From assembly GCA_017461685.1 (NCBI GenBank), contig JAFTXF010000025.1, positions 1 to 7,409 of the forward strand: DNA of 7,409 nucleotides. Direction: 5' to 3'. The translations under genes were made by a program, and so were the position numbers. Shown here one piece after another: positions 1 to 5,441 of this stretch. The notes beneath the pieces were generated by a model. The model was not told where the DNA came from and did no database searches. It was given only the letters and a program-made list of their open reading frames with translations. The stretch comes from Lachnospiraceae bacterium (lineage in GTDB: Bacteria; Bacillota; Clostridia; Lachnospirales; Lachnospiraceae). The stretch's first letter is position 1, and each line of letters begins with the position of its first letter.

Positions 1-76
1 AACCGGAATATATATCACTTCCGCCGGCTGCCACAGCGTTTCGCAATCGCCTGGAATACCAAAGGCAAAGAGGTGA
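1..76 (+). CDS. Probable 3' end of an upstream gene (partial)
   Basis: Reading from base 2 gives 24 sense codons ending ...SPGIPKAKR and then TGA at 74-76. That stop overlaps the AGAGG ribosome binding site (69-73) of the next gene, a layout typical of genes in one operon. The other two forward frames are also open across this stretch and stop at about 105 and 122, inside the next gene, which is less usual. I do not recognise the protein from this tail. The frame choice rests only on the stop/ribosome-binding-site overlap. Confidence 0.3.
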   Translation, partial: TGIYITSAGCHSVSQSPGIPKAKR

Positions 77-79
77 CAT

Positions 80-937
80 ATGTTTGGAAAAAGACCGGAT
101 GGTAAAGCCATCAAAAATATAGAACCATTGCAGAAAATCATGCCATATATTATGAAGACCCGTACAGACTCCATGAATATGTATGAGGACACCTTTCCTT
201 GTGAGGGAATGGATGCATATATAAAGGAAAAGGCGGCAGAAGGCATCAAAATCGGCTACATGCATATTTTGATTGCAGCAACGGTTCGCCTGTTGGCTCT
301 ACGCCCACAATTAAACCGCTTTATCATGAATGGCAAGATTTATGCCAGACCGAAAATCTGGGTAAGCTTCGTGGTGCATCCGACGCTTCAGGACGGCAGC
401 GTAGGCACTACAGTTAAGCTTTGTTTTGAAGGAACAGAGAGTATCCTTGAGATTGCGGAAAAGATAAATGATGTGGTTCGTAAGGAAACTACCAAACGAG
501 TAGGAGAGAATGGTACAGACAAGCTGGCCCGAGTGCTGACTCATATACCGGGTCCGCTGATTCGTTTTGTTGTAAATATCCTTATGTGGATGGATAAGCA
601 CAGCATACTGCCGAGATTTATCATAGAGTTAAGTCCTTTTCATACGTCTTTCTTTTTGACAAATCTGAAGTCACTGGGCATAGGTCACGTATTTCATCAT
701 GTGTATGAATTTGGTACGACCGGTCTTTTCCTGGCTATGGGCAAGGAGAAGATGATTCCGGTGGTGAATGGCAAAGAAATCACCCGGGAAAAGCATATGG
801 GCTTCGGCATGGTGTCCGACGAGCGTTTTTGCGACGGACTGTATTTTGCAATGTCTTTACGCCTGATGCGAAAATTTATGCGTAATCCGGCTATGTTGGA
901 AGAACCCCTTGACAAAAAAGCAGAGGATGTAGAATAA
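80..937 (+). CDS. Stand-alone 2-oxoacid dehydrogenase E2-like (CAT-fold) protein, catalytic His replaced
   Basis: This 285-residue protein resembles the catalytic domain of dihydrolipoamide acyltransferases (chloramphenicol acetyltransferase fold). Visible family features are an N-terminal helix with repeated Met residues, the strand-rich middle (about 92-125, including VSFVVHP and GTTVKLCFEG), the segment SFFLTNLKSLGIG (190-202), the FGTTGLFLAMG strand (211-221) and the terminal motif SDERFCDG (246-253). In true E2 enzymes the last motif is DHRxxDG, where His is the catalytic base. Here Glu248 stands in its place while Asp252 and Gly253 are kept. There is no lipoyl domain, no E3-binding domain and no E1 or E3 gene beside it, so a role in a dehydrogenase complex is unlikely. 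It may be a different acyltransferase or a non-catalytic relative; the substrate is unknown. The start is ATG 80, six bases after AGAGG (69-73). Fold assignment is fairly sure, function is not. Confidence 0.75.
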   Translation: MFGKRPDGKAIKNIEPLQKIMPYIMKTRTDSMNMYEDTFPCEGMDAYIKEKAAEGIKIGYMHILIAATVRLLALRPQLNRFIMNGKIYARPKIWVSFVVHPTLQDGSVGTTVKLCFEGTESILEIAEKINDVVRKETTKRVGENGTDKLARVLTHIPGPLIRFVVNILMWMDKHSILPRFIIELSPFHTSFFLTNLKSLGIGHVFHHVYEFGTTGLFLAMGKEKMIPVVNGKEITREKHMGFGMVSDERFCDGLYFAMSLRLMRKFMRNPAMLEEPLDKKAEDVE

Positions 938-947
938 TAAGTTTAAG

Positions 948-986
948 ATGCGGTTTCAAAGCTTGAGGAAAAGTTTTGAGCCGCAT
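948..986 (+). terminator. Hairpin after the E2-like gene, weak terminator candidate
   Basis: ATGCGG (948-953) pairs with CCGCAT (981-986). The stem continues inward through a T.G wobble and TCAAA/TTTGA with one bulged T, closing a loop of about 15 bases. It begins 11 bases after the stop codon. What follows (TATGATT) is not a good T-tract, so it may stabilise the mRNA 3' end rather than terminate efficiently. Confidence 0.35.
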
Positions 987-1006
987 TATGATTAAGAAAA
1001 CGGAAT

Positions 1007-1036
1007 TTTACAGAGAATTTCTATCGGTAGTATATT
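1007..1036 (+). promoter_or_regulatory. Possible sigma-A promoter for the carboxypeptidase gene
   Basis: TTTACA (1007-1012) and TATATT (1031-1036) each match the vegetative consensus at five of six positions and are 18 bases apart. Transcription would start near 1043, leaving a very short leader that just includes the ribosome binding site at 1046. The match is good but the leader is unusually short. Confidence 0.35.
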
Positions 1037-1045
1037 CCGGATACG

Positions 1046-1052
1046 AGGGAGG
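1046..1052 (+). promoter_or_regulatory. Ribosome binding site that bears on start choice
   Basis: AGGGAGG lies three bases before ATG 1056 and six bases before the in-frame ATG 1059. The usual spacing of five to nine bases favours 1059 as the working start. The two choices differ by one Met. Confidence 0.7.
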
Positions 1053-1055
1053 TTT

Positions 1056-2555
1056 ATGATGGAATTAGATAAAGCTCTGGAGGAGTTGGAACTCCTGCAA
1101 AAGAAAATGTATGCGTATAATGTGGCCAGCAGTGCCATCTATCTGGATGCGGTAACCGTGGCACCAAAGGATACCGCAGAGGGCCGCGGTATAGCACTGG
1201 GTATTCTTGCCGGAGAAAGCCAGAAGGTATTTACTGCACCTGAGGTGGGCGAGCTTTTGGAATTTCTGGGTCAGCACCGGGAAGAGCTTTGCCCGATTGT
1301 CAGCCGCCAGGCAGAGGTTCTTACCAGAGAATACAAAAAAATGTCTCTGATACCGGCAGAGGAATATATGGAGTACGCCATGCTGACCAATGAAGCAGAT
1401 GATGTGTGGCATAAGGCCAAGGAAAAGAGTGATTTTGCCATGTTTGCACCGCTGCTTGAGAAAATTTTTGCATTCAACAGGAAATTTGCGAGCTATTATG
1501 ACAGCACCAAAGCACCTTATGATGCCCTTTTAAATGAGTACGAGCGAGGCATCAGTATGGAGTATCTGGATGCGTTTTTTGCTGCGGTGAAGGAAAAACT
1601 GGTACCTCTGATTCACAAGATTTCCGAGGCAGAGCAGATAGAGAATGATTTTATTTACCGACATTATCCGATTGAGGCTCAGCGAAAGTTCTCTGATTAT
1701 CTGATGGAGGTGCTTGGCATGGACCGCAGCCACAGTACAATCGGCGAGACTGAGCATCCGTTTACGTTGAATTTTAATAATAAGGATGTACGAATTACTA
1801 CCAATTATCAGGAGCATAATCTGGTGGATTCCATGTACTCCGTGATTCATGAGGGCGGTCACGGTCTCTATGAATTAGGTATCAGCAATGATTTGCAGTA
1901 CACCTGCCTGGCAGGCGGTGTATCTATGGGGGTTCATGAAAGCCAGTCCCGTTTTTATGAAAATCTCATTGGTCGTTCCCGTCCGTTTATTGAGGCTATT
2001 TTTCCGAAAATGCAGGAGTTTTTCCCGGAGCAGTTAAAAGACGTAACTGCAGAGCAGATGTATCTGGCGGTAAACCGTGTGGAACCGTCCTTGATTCGTA
2101 CGGAGGCAGATCAGGTGACATACTGCCTGCATGTTATGATTCGATATGAGATTGAAAAGGCAGTGATCGGCGGGGAACTGGAGGTAAAGGATATTCCTCA
2201 GGAATGGAACCGTCTGTACAAGGAATATCTGGGCGTAGACGTGCCGGATGACAGGCACGGATGTTTGCAGGACAGTCATTGGTCCGGCGGTATGATAGGG
2301 TATTTTCCGTCTTATGCTCTGGGCAGTGCTTACGGTGTGCAGATGCTCCGTAATATGGAAGCAGATGTGGATATCTGGGAAGCAGTATCCAAGGGGGATT
2401 TGTCAGTAGTTACAGGCTGGCTGAAGGAAAAGGTGCACCGATACGGCGGACTGTTAGAGCCGTCAGAGGTAATCCGAAATGCCTGCGGCAGATTTGACCC
2501 GGAAATATATACGGATTATCTGGTGCAGAAATATTCGGAAATATATAATATTTAA
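1056..2555 (+). CDS. M32 family zinc metallocarboxypeptidase
   Basis: This 499-residue protein has the usual length for M32 carboxypeptidases, which remove C-terminal residues from peptides using one zinc ion. All family landmarks are present in order: HPF (234-236), DVRITT (244-249), the zinc motif HEGGH (265-269), HESQSR (294-299), IRTEADQVTY (347-356) and the C-terminal block QDSHWSGGMIGYFPSY (405-420). The zinc ligands would be His265, His269 and Glu295, with Glu266 as catalytic base. The rest is helical, as expected for this fold, with no signal peptide, so it should act in the cytoplasm in peptide turnover. No motif is missing. It has a candidate promoter of its own and a 118-base gap from the gene before it, so it is probably transcribed alone or only loosely coupled. 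ATG 1059 is a slightly better-spaced start than ATG 1056. Confidence 0.95.
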   Translation: MMELDKALEELELLQKKMYAYNVASSAIYLDAVTVAPKDTAEGRGIALGILAGESQKVFTAPEVGELLEFLGQHREELCPIVSRQAEVLTREYKKMSLIPAEEYMEYAMLTNEADDVWHKAKEKSDFAMFAPLLEKIFAFNRKFASYYDSTKAPYDALLNEYERGISMEYLDAFFAAVKEKLVPLIHKISEAEQIENDFIYRHYPIEAQRKFSDYLMEVLGMDRSHSTIGETEHPFTLNFNNKDVRITTNYQEHNLVDSMYSVIHEGGHGLYELGISNDLQYTCLAGGVSMGVHESQSRFYENLIGRSRPFIEAIFPKMQEFFPEQLKDVTAEQMYLAVNRVEPSLIRTEADQVTYCLHVMIRYEIEKAVIGGELEVKDIPQEWNRLYKEYLGVDVPDDRHGCLQDSHWSGGMIGYFPSYALGSAYGVQMLRNMEADVDIWEAVSKGDLSVVTGWLKEKVHRYGGLLEPSEVIRNACGRFDPEIYTDYLVQKYSEIYNI

Positions 2556-2643
2556 TATCTGATGCTGCGAGACCCCGGCATAGTCTGTCATGCAGTCTGC
2601 CCAATAATATTATATAGCACCCAAAGTTTTTGCACAGGCTTTT

Positions 2644-2809
2644 CTAGTATATCGGTTGCGAAATAACTGGACCGAATTGCTTGTCTATTTTCCTGATTGC
2701 ACATATCAAAAATCCTCAGCGATGCCCGCATCGCCTACGTTTTTTGATATGCACACTCAGAAAAATATCCTGCGTAATTCGTCCAGTTATTAACGAACCG
2801 ATATACTAG
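2644..2809. repeat. 166-bp palindromic MITE-like element
   Basis: The element is bounded by perfect 14-bp inverted ends, CTAGTATATCGGTT (2644-2657) and its complement (2796-2809). Matching continues inward through AATAACTGGAC, GAATT, TATTTT, CATATCAAAAA and finally the central stem GCGATGC (2719-2725)/GCATCGC (2728-2734). Almost the entire sequence can fold into one long hairpin. It codes for nothing evident. I see no convincing target-site duplication, although the terminal CTAG is itself a 4-base palindrome. It lies between the peptidase stop and the promoter of the riboswitch leader, so it could also act as a transcription boundary. A non-autonomous mobile element is the best guess. Confidence 0.7.
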
Positions 2810-2860
2810 GTTATGAATAGCACACAAATATCTGAAAATTTCGACAATTCAAAAAAGTAG

Positions 2861-2889
2861 TTGCACATACGCTGTGTGTGTGATATAGT
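2861..2889 (+). promoter_or_regulatory. Extended -10 promoter of the riboswitch/symporter transcript
   Basis: TTGCAC (2861-2866) and TATAGT (2884-2889) are separated by 17 bases. TG at 2881-2882 sits one base before the -10, giving an extended -10 element. The predicted start near 2896 is about 57 bases before the glycine aptamer. This is the best promoter in the window. Confidence 0.7.
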
Positions 2890-2952
2890 AAAACGCGAAA
2901 TAAATATTTCCGATGAACCCTTTAGGATTGTAAAAGACTGAAGGCGGAGGAG

Positions 2953-3027
2953 TCTCTGGAGAATCCCATTCAAATGGGTGCCGAAGGTGCAAGGATTTAA
3001 CCGAATCTCTCAGGCAAAAGGACAGAG
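2953..3027 (+). promoter_or_regulatory. Glycine riboswitch aptamer
   Basis: The conserved core of the glycine riboswitch is clear: CTCTGGAGA at the 5' side (2954-2962), GCCGAAGGTGCAAG (2980-2993) and AATCTCTCAGGCAAAAGGAC (3004-3023) ending in AGAG. P1 pairs CTCT (2954-2957) with AGAG (3024-3027), and one arm is closed by CCCAT (2965-2969)/ATGGG (2974-2978). Only one full aptamer is visible, where many members have two in tandem. It is followed by an accessory stem and an intrinsic terminator, all upstream of an alanine/glycine symporter, so it should tie uptake to intracellular glycine. Streptococcal riboswitches ahead of such symporters are known to be OFF switches acting by termination. The same direction is likely here but is inferred. 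Confidence 0.93.
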
Positions 3028-3089
3028 CAGTTTAGAAGGATAGGCATATGTATGTATTTATTACATACAGCCTATATCTGCAAGTCTGT
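3022..3089 (+). promoter_or_regulatory. Accessory 3' stem of the riboswitch, competing with aptamer P1
   Basis: ATAGGC (3040-3045)/GCCTAT (3070-3075) and TGTATG (3049-3054)/CATACA (3064-3069) build a two-part hairpin. Outside it, GCAG (3027-3030) can pair with CTGC (3078-3081) and ACAGA (3022-3026) with TCTGT (3085-3089). The last two helices use the same AGAG that closes the aptamer, so the two states are mutually exclusive. This resembles the vestigial second aptamer ('ghost') reported in single-aptamer glycine riboswitches. It was folded by eye. Confidence 0.5.
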
Positions 3090-3091
3090 TT

Positions 3092-3122
3092 AGCCGCTGA
3101 TGATTTGGTCAGCGGCTTTTTT
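3092..3122 (+). terminator. Riboswitch-controlled intrinsic terminator
   Basis: AGCCGCTGA (3092-3100) and TCAGCGGCT (3109-3117) form a perfect 9-bp stem with an 8-base loop, followed by a run of six T (3117-3122). Its place three bases after the accessory stem and before the symporter gene fits conditional premature termination. I found no strong sequence able to act as an antiterminator; only a weak five-base match, GGCGG at 2943-2947, could touch its left arm. Confidence 0.88.
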
Positions 3123-3279
3123 GTTACATAGGAAAGTACTCTTTCCTATGTAACAAAAAAACGCTCCGCTTAGGATGCGCACTCCGCGGTAAGGAAGTTA
3201 ATGCAAAGCATACCGCGTCGGCGCAAAAGAGTCGCTTGCGACTCTTTATTTTACAGGGAAACGAAAGTTTTCCTGTAAA
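3117..3279. repeat. Multi-hairpin repeat cluster between terminator and symporter start
   Basis: Four strong hairpins stand in a row. The first pairs 3117-3136 with 3141-3160, 20 bp without mismatch, around a TACT loop. The second pairs TGCGC (3176-3180) and CGCGGTA (3185-3191) with TACCGCG (3211-3217) and GCGCA (3221-3225). The third is AAAGAGTCGC (3226-3235) against its exact complement (3238-3247) with a TT loop and a T-rich tail. The fourth pairs 3250-3262 with 3267-3279 around GAAA, with one G.T wobble. No protein is evident. It looks like a dispersed, structured repeat that entered the leader just after the terminator. As RNA it would form a long structured 5' UTR before the ribosome binding site. 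Confidence 0.6.
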
Positions 3280-3340
3280 TACACTCCACTCTAAACGGAA
3301 ATGAATTTTACCTTTATATTTTACTTTTGGAGGAAAGAAA

Positions 3341-4714
3341 ATGGAAGCATTATTAAATGTAGTCAAAACAATCAACATGTATTTATCAGATTATATTCTG
3401 ATTATCCTGCTGGTGGGAACAGGTATATTTTTCACCATACGTACCCGCTTTGTACAGGTGCGCTGCTTTGGCGAAGGTATGCGCAAGGTGTTTGGTGATT
3501 TTAATTTACGAGGTGGCAAGCAGAAGAGTGGTTTGAGTTCCTTCCAGGCACTTACTACTGCAATTGCAGCACAGGTAGGTACCGGTAATATCGTGGGTGC
3601 CTGCGGTGCTATTTTGATAGGTGGTCCAGGTGCGATTTTCTGGATGTGGGTGATTGCCTTCTTTTCCATGGCGACGATTTATGCAGAAGCAACTCTGGCT
3701 CAGCAGACACGTATTGTGAAGGAAGACGGCACCGTATTGGGCGGTCCTGTTTATTACATAAAGAAGGCATTTCCGAATGTGTTCGGTAAATTTCTGGCAG
3801 GCTTTTTTGCAGTTGCAACCATTCTGGCATTAGGCTTTATGGGCTGTATGGTTCAGTCCAACTCCATCAGTGAGACCTGTAATACTGCTTTTGGCATTCC
3901 GACGTGGGTTATGGGTATTGTGGTTGTAGTAATTGCTGCCGTTATTTTCCTGGGTGGTGTACAGCGTCTGGCAGCTGTTACAGAGAAGATGGTTCCGGTT
4001 ATGGCTATCCTTTACATTGTCGGCTGTCTTATCCTGTTAATTTGCCGTATACAGTATATTCCGGAAGCCTTCGGTATGATATTTAAATATGCATTTATGC
4101 CGAATGCAATTATTGGCGGTAGTATCGGTTACGCGTTAAAGACGGCTATCAGCCAGGGTGCAAAGAGAGGTCTTTTCTCTAACGAAGCAGGTATGGGTTC
4201 CACGCCGCACGCACACGCAATGGCCAATGTAAAAGATCCGCATGAGCAGGGCATCGTTGCGATGATCGGTGTATTTATTGATACTTTTATTGTACTTACT
4301 ATGACAGCGCTGGTTGTTGTTTCTGCATTGTATGCAGGTGACGGTGTGTTAGCAAGCGGTGCAGCAGAAGGTGTGACCAAGGCGAACATGGCTCAGCTGG
4401 CATTCTCCGGCGTTTTCGGAGAGACTATAGGTAGTGCATTCGTTGCAATTTGCTTATTCTTCTTTGCTTTCTCTACTATTTTGGGATGGAATCTCTTTGG
4501 TAAGATTAATATAGAGTACCTCTTTGGTAAGAAGGCTGTAGCAGTATATTCTGTCATTGCTATTATATTTATTTTCCTCGGTTCTGTTTTGTCCAACGAT
4601 TTGGTATGGGAATTGACCGATATGTTTAATCAGCTGATGGTACTTCCGAACTCCATTGCACTGTTGGCATTGTCTGGTCTGGTAGTGAAATGTGCAAAGA
4701 AAAAACAAAAATAA
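3341..4714 (+). CDS. Sodium:alanine/glycine symporter (AGCS family)
   Basis: This 457-residue membrane protein is predicted to import alanine and/or glycine with Na+. Family marks are AAQVGTGNIVG (76-86) and GGPGAIFWMWVIAFFSM (94-110), which contains the AGCS signature, GGPVYYI (134-140) and LFSNEAGMGSTPHAHA (278-293). Hydrophobic stretches lie near 17-33, 83-113, 151-172, 188-206, 217-236, 303-331, 362-384, 399-418 and 432-450, and the C-terminus is a short basic tail (CAKKKQK). Length is normal for the family and no key segment is missing. The start ATG 3341 lies seven bases after GGAGG (3329-3333). The glycine riboswitch upstream argues that glycine is a physiological substrate. No co-transcribed gene follows within 700 bases, so it appears monocistronic. 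Confidence 0.95.
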   Translation: MEALLNVVKTINMYLSDYILIILLVGTGIFFTIRTRFVQVRCFGEGMRKVFGDFNLRGGKQKSGLSSFQALTTAIAAQVGTGNIVGACGAILIGGPGAIFWMWVIAFFSMATIYAEATLAQQTRIVKEDGTVLGGPVYYIKKAFPNVFGKFLAGFFAVATILALGFMGCMVQSNSISETCNTAFGIPTWVMGIVVVVIAAVIFLGGVQRLAAVTEKMVPVMAILYIVGCLILLICRIQYIPEAFGMIFKYAFMPNAIIGGSIGYALKTAISQGAKRGLFSNEAGMGSTPHAHAMANVKDPHEQGIVAMIGVFIDTFIVLTMTALVVVSALYAGDGVLASGAAEGVTKANMAQLAFSGVFGETIGSAFVAICLFFFAFSTILGWNLFGKINIEYLFGKKAVAVYSVIAIIFIFLGSVLSNDLVWELTDMFNQLMVLPNSIALLALSGLVVKCAKKKQK

Positions 4715-4785
4715 TTACTAAGTTCCGGTCAGGTGGGAAGTTATTATTCTGCCTCAGAGCAGAACTCGCAATATCCTTTACAAAG

Positions 4786-4961
4786 CAGTGGGTTTTCTGT
4801 GCGTAGAAGGATTGCTGACAAAAAACAAGCCGCTGTAATTCAGAAAACGGGGTGCAGATTTCGTGCCATAGGCGATTCGAAATCTCTGATAACCAATAAA
4901 ATCTCTGAATGCAGCGGCATAGTTTTTGTCAGCAATCCTTCTTCAAATAGAAAGCCCACTG
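4786..4961. repeat. 176-bp imperfect inverted-repeat (fold-back) element
   Basis: The left arm begins with CAGTGGG (4786-4792) and the right arm ends with CCCACTG (4955-4961). Inward, the arms share AGAAGGATTGCTGACAAAAA (4804-4823, complement 4922-4941), GCCGCTG (4829-4835, complement 4912-4918) and ATTCAGA. The centre carries a second small stem, GATTTCG (4857-4863)/CGAAATC (4878-4884). The element starts about 70 bases after the symporter stop and ends just before the first 60-bp repeat. An open frame crosses it but looks accidental. It differs in sequence from the palindrome at 2644, so two unrelated element families are present. Non-autonomous mobile DNA is the likely origin; a 3'-end or RNA role is possible. 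Confidence 0.65.
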
Positions 4962-4969
4962 TTTATAAG
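4942..4969 (+). promoter_or_regulatory. Weak promoter-like pair before repeat copy A
   Basis: TTCAAA (4942-4947) and TATAAG (4964-4969) are 16 bases apart. Taken alone this is weak. It is listed because the -10-like hexamer ends five bases before repeat copy A, nearly the same arrangement as at copy B. Confidence 0.2.
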
Positions 4970-4973
4970 ATGG

Positions 4974-5033
4974 CAGGATTGTGGGAGTGCGAAGCACGTA
5001 ACAATCCGTAAGGCATCTTTTGCCCCAACATCT
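4974..5033 (+). repeat. 60-bp structured repeat, copy A
   Basis: This copy matches the one at 5344-5403 at 57 of 60 positions in the same orientation. It can fold into an outer stem GGATTGT (4976-4982)/ACAATCC (5001-5007) around an inner stem GTGC (4987-4990)/GCAC (4994-4997) with a GAA loop. A second small hairpin follows, GGCA (5012-5015)/TGCC (5021-5024). There is no T-tract, so it is not an ordinary terminator. Read on the minus strand it stays open and would start MLGQKMPYGLLRASHSHN; with no ribosome binding site I treat that as accidental. About 85 bases later comes a strong ribosome binding site with no gene behind it. Confidence 0.7.
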
Positions 5034-5053
5034 TTGTAAAGAAAATTGCAAGT

Positions 5054-5080
5054 CTGATAATTTATCAGTCATTTTTATTT
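5054..5080 (+). terminator. Weak terminator-like hairpin after repeat copy A
   Basis: CTGATA (5054-5059) and TATCAG (5063-5068) form a 6-bp AT-rich stem with a 3-base loop, followed by TCATTTTTATTT. It is thermodynamically weak. It may be an attenuator downstream of copy A, or chance in AT-rich DNA. Confidence 0.25.
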
Positions 5081-5117
5081 GCGGGATATTCCGGGAAAAG
5101 GCTTGTGTTTATAAGTC

Positions 5118-5164
5118 AGGAGGAATATAATAATTTGTTAGTGTACAAGAAAGTATGCAGATAA
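5118..5164 (+). other. Orphan ribosome binding site with a 9-codon frame
   Basis: AGGAGG (5118-5123) is a near-perfect ribosome binding site. The first usable in-frame starts are TTG 5135 or GTG 5141, and the frame ends at TAA 5162-5164 after nine codons. A further 17-codon frame, ATG 5180 to TGA 5233, follows a poor AGAGAG. Neither looks like a known peptide. The site may be the remains of a gene lost between the two 60-bp repeats, or a tiny leader peptide. Confidence 0.25.
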
Positions 5165-5311
5165 AAGAGAGTTATATTTATGCAGATTGTCGGTAAAAAT
5201 AAGGGTATTCTTCATGGCGGCAGGATGTCTTGACATATGTGTAAATATTATAAATTTATGAACTGCCGCAAAGGGATTGCAACAAGAATTTATATTTGTT
5301 AAAATAAAATG

Positions 5312-5340
5312 ATAACAATTTTGTTTTATAATAATATAGA
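5312..5340 (+). promoter_or_regulatory. Possible promoter of the polysaccharide gene
   Basis: ATAACA (5312-5317) and TATAGA (5335-5340) are 17 bases apart and match the vegetative consensus at four of six positions each. The surrounding DNA is very AT-rich and includes an alternative -10, TATAAT (5327-5332), that has no -35 at good spacing. A start near 5346 would put repeat copy B at the extreme 5' end of the mRNA. Confidence 0.3.
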
Positions 5341-5343
5341 TAC

Positions 5344-5403
5344 CAGAATTGTGGGAGTGCAAAGCACGTAACAATCCATAAGGCATCTTTTGCCCCAACA
5401 TCT
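5344..5403 (+). repeat. 60-bp structured repeat, copy B, in the leader of the polysaccharide gene
   Basis: This is the second copy of the element at 4974-5033. It differs at three positions: A5347 for G in the outer stem, A5361 for G in the inner loop, and A5378 for G between the hairpins. Two of the three changes fall outside stems; the third weakens the base of the outer stem. It ends 38 bases before ATG 5442, leaving just the ribosome binding site between. Its position suggests a 5' leader RNA. One possible role is processive antitermination, known for polysaccharide operons in Firmicutes through the NusG paralogue LoaP, which recognises a leader hairpin. That gene is not in the window, so the link is speculative. 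Confidence 0.6.
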
Positions 5404-5441
5404 AATAAAAAATTGATAGATATTTTAAGGAAGGGAATCGG

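Noticed and set aside
2614..2828. Direct repeat ATAGCACCCAAA (2614-2625) / ATAGCACACAAA (2817-2828) around the 166-bp palindrome
   Set aside because: The copies are 18 and 7 bases away from the element ends rather than abutting them, so this is not a credible target-site duplication. Probably chance.
3124..3378. Minus-strand 84-codon frame across the hairpin cluster
   Set aside because: It spans four hairpins, part of the symporter start and its ribosome binding site, and has no start signals of its own. Best explained as repeat DNA that happens to lack stops.
4733..5011. 92-codon forward open frame starting at GTG 4733
   Set aside because: It has no ribosome binding site, runs straight through the fold-back element and into the first 60-bp repeat, and its residues show no domain-like pattern.
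5230..5258. Perfect -35 hexamer TTGACA at 5230-5235
   Set aside because: No acceptable -10 lies at 16-18 bases; nearby TATTAT and TATAAA are too close (10 and 13 bases). It also overlaps a small hairpin, ATGTC/GACAT.
5217..5269. GCGGCAG (5217-5223) / CTGCCGC (5263-5269) inverted repeat
   Set aside because: A 7-bp stem with a 39-base AT-rich loop and no T-tract. Too weak to call without comparative data.
5138..5401. Minus-strand open frame of 87 codons beginning MLGQKMPYGLLRA
   Set aside because: Its first codons are simply the complement of repeat copy B and the same start recurs in copy A. There is no ribosome binding site and the rest is AT-rich non-coding DNA.
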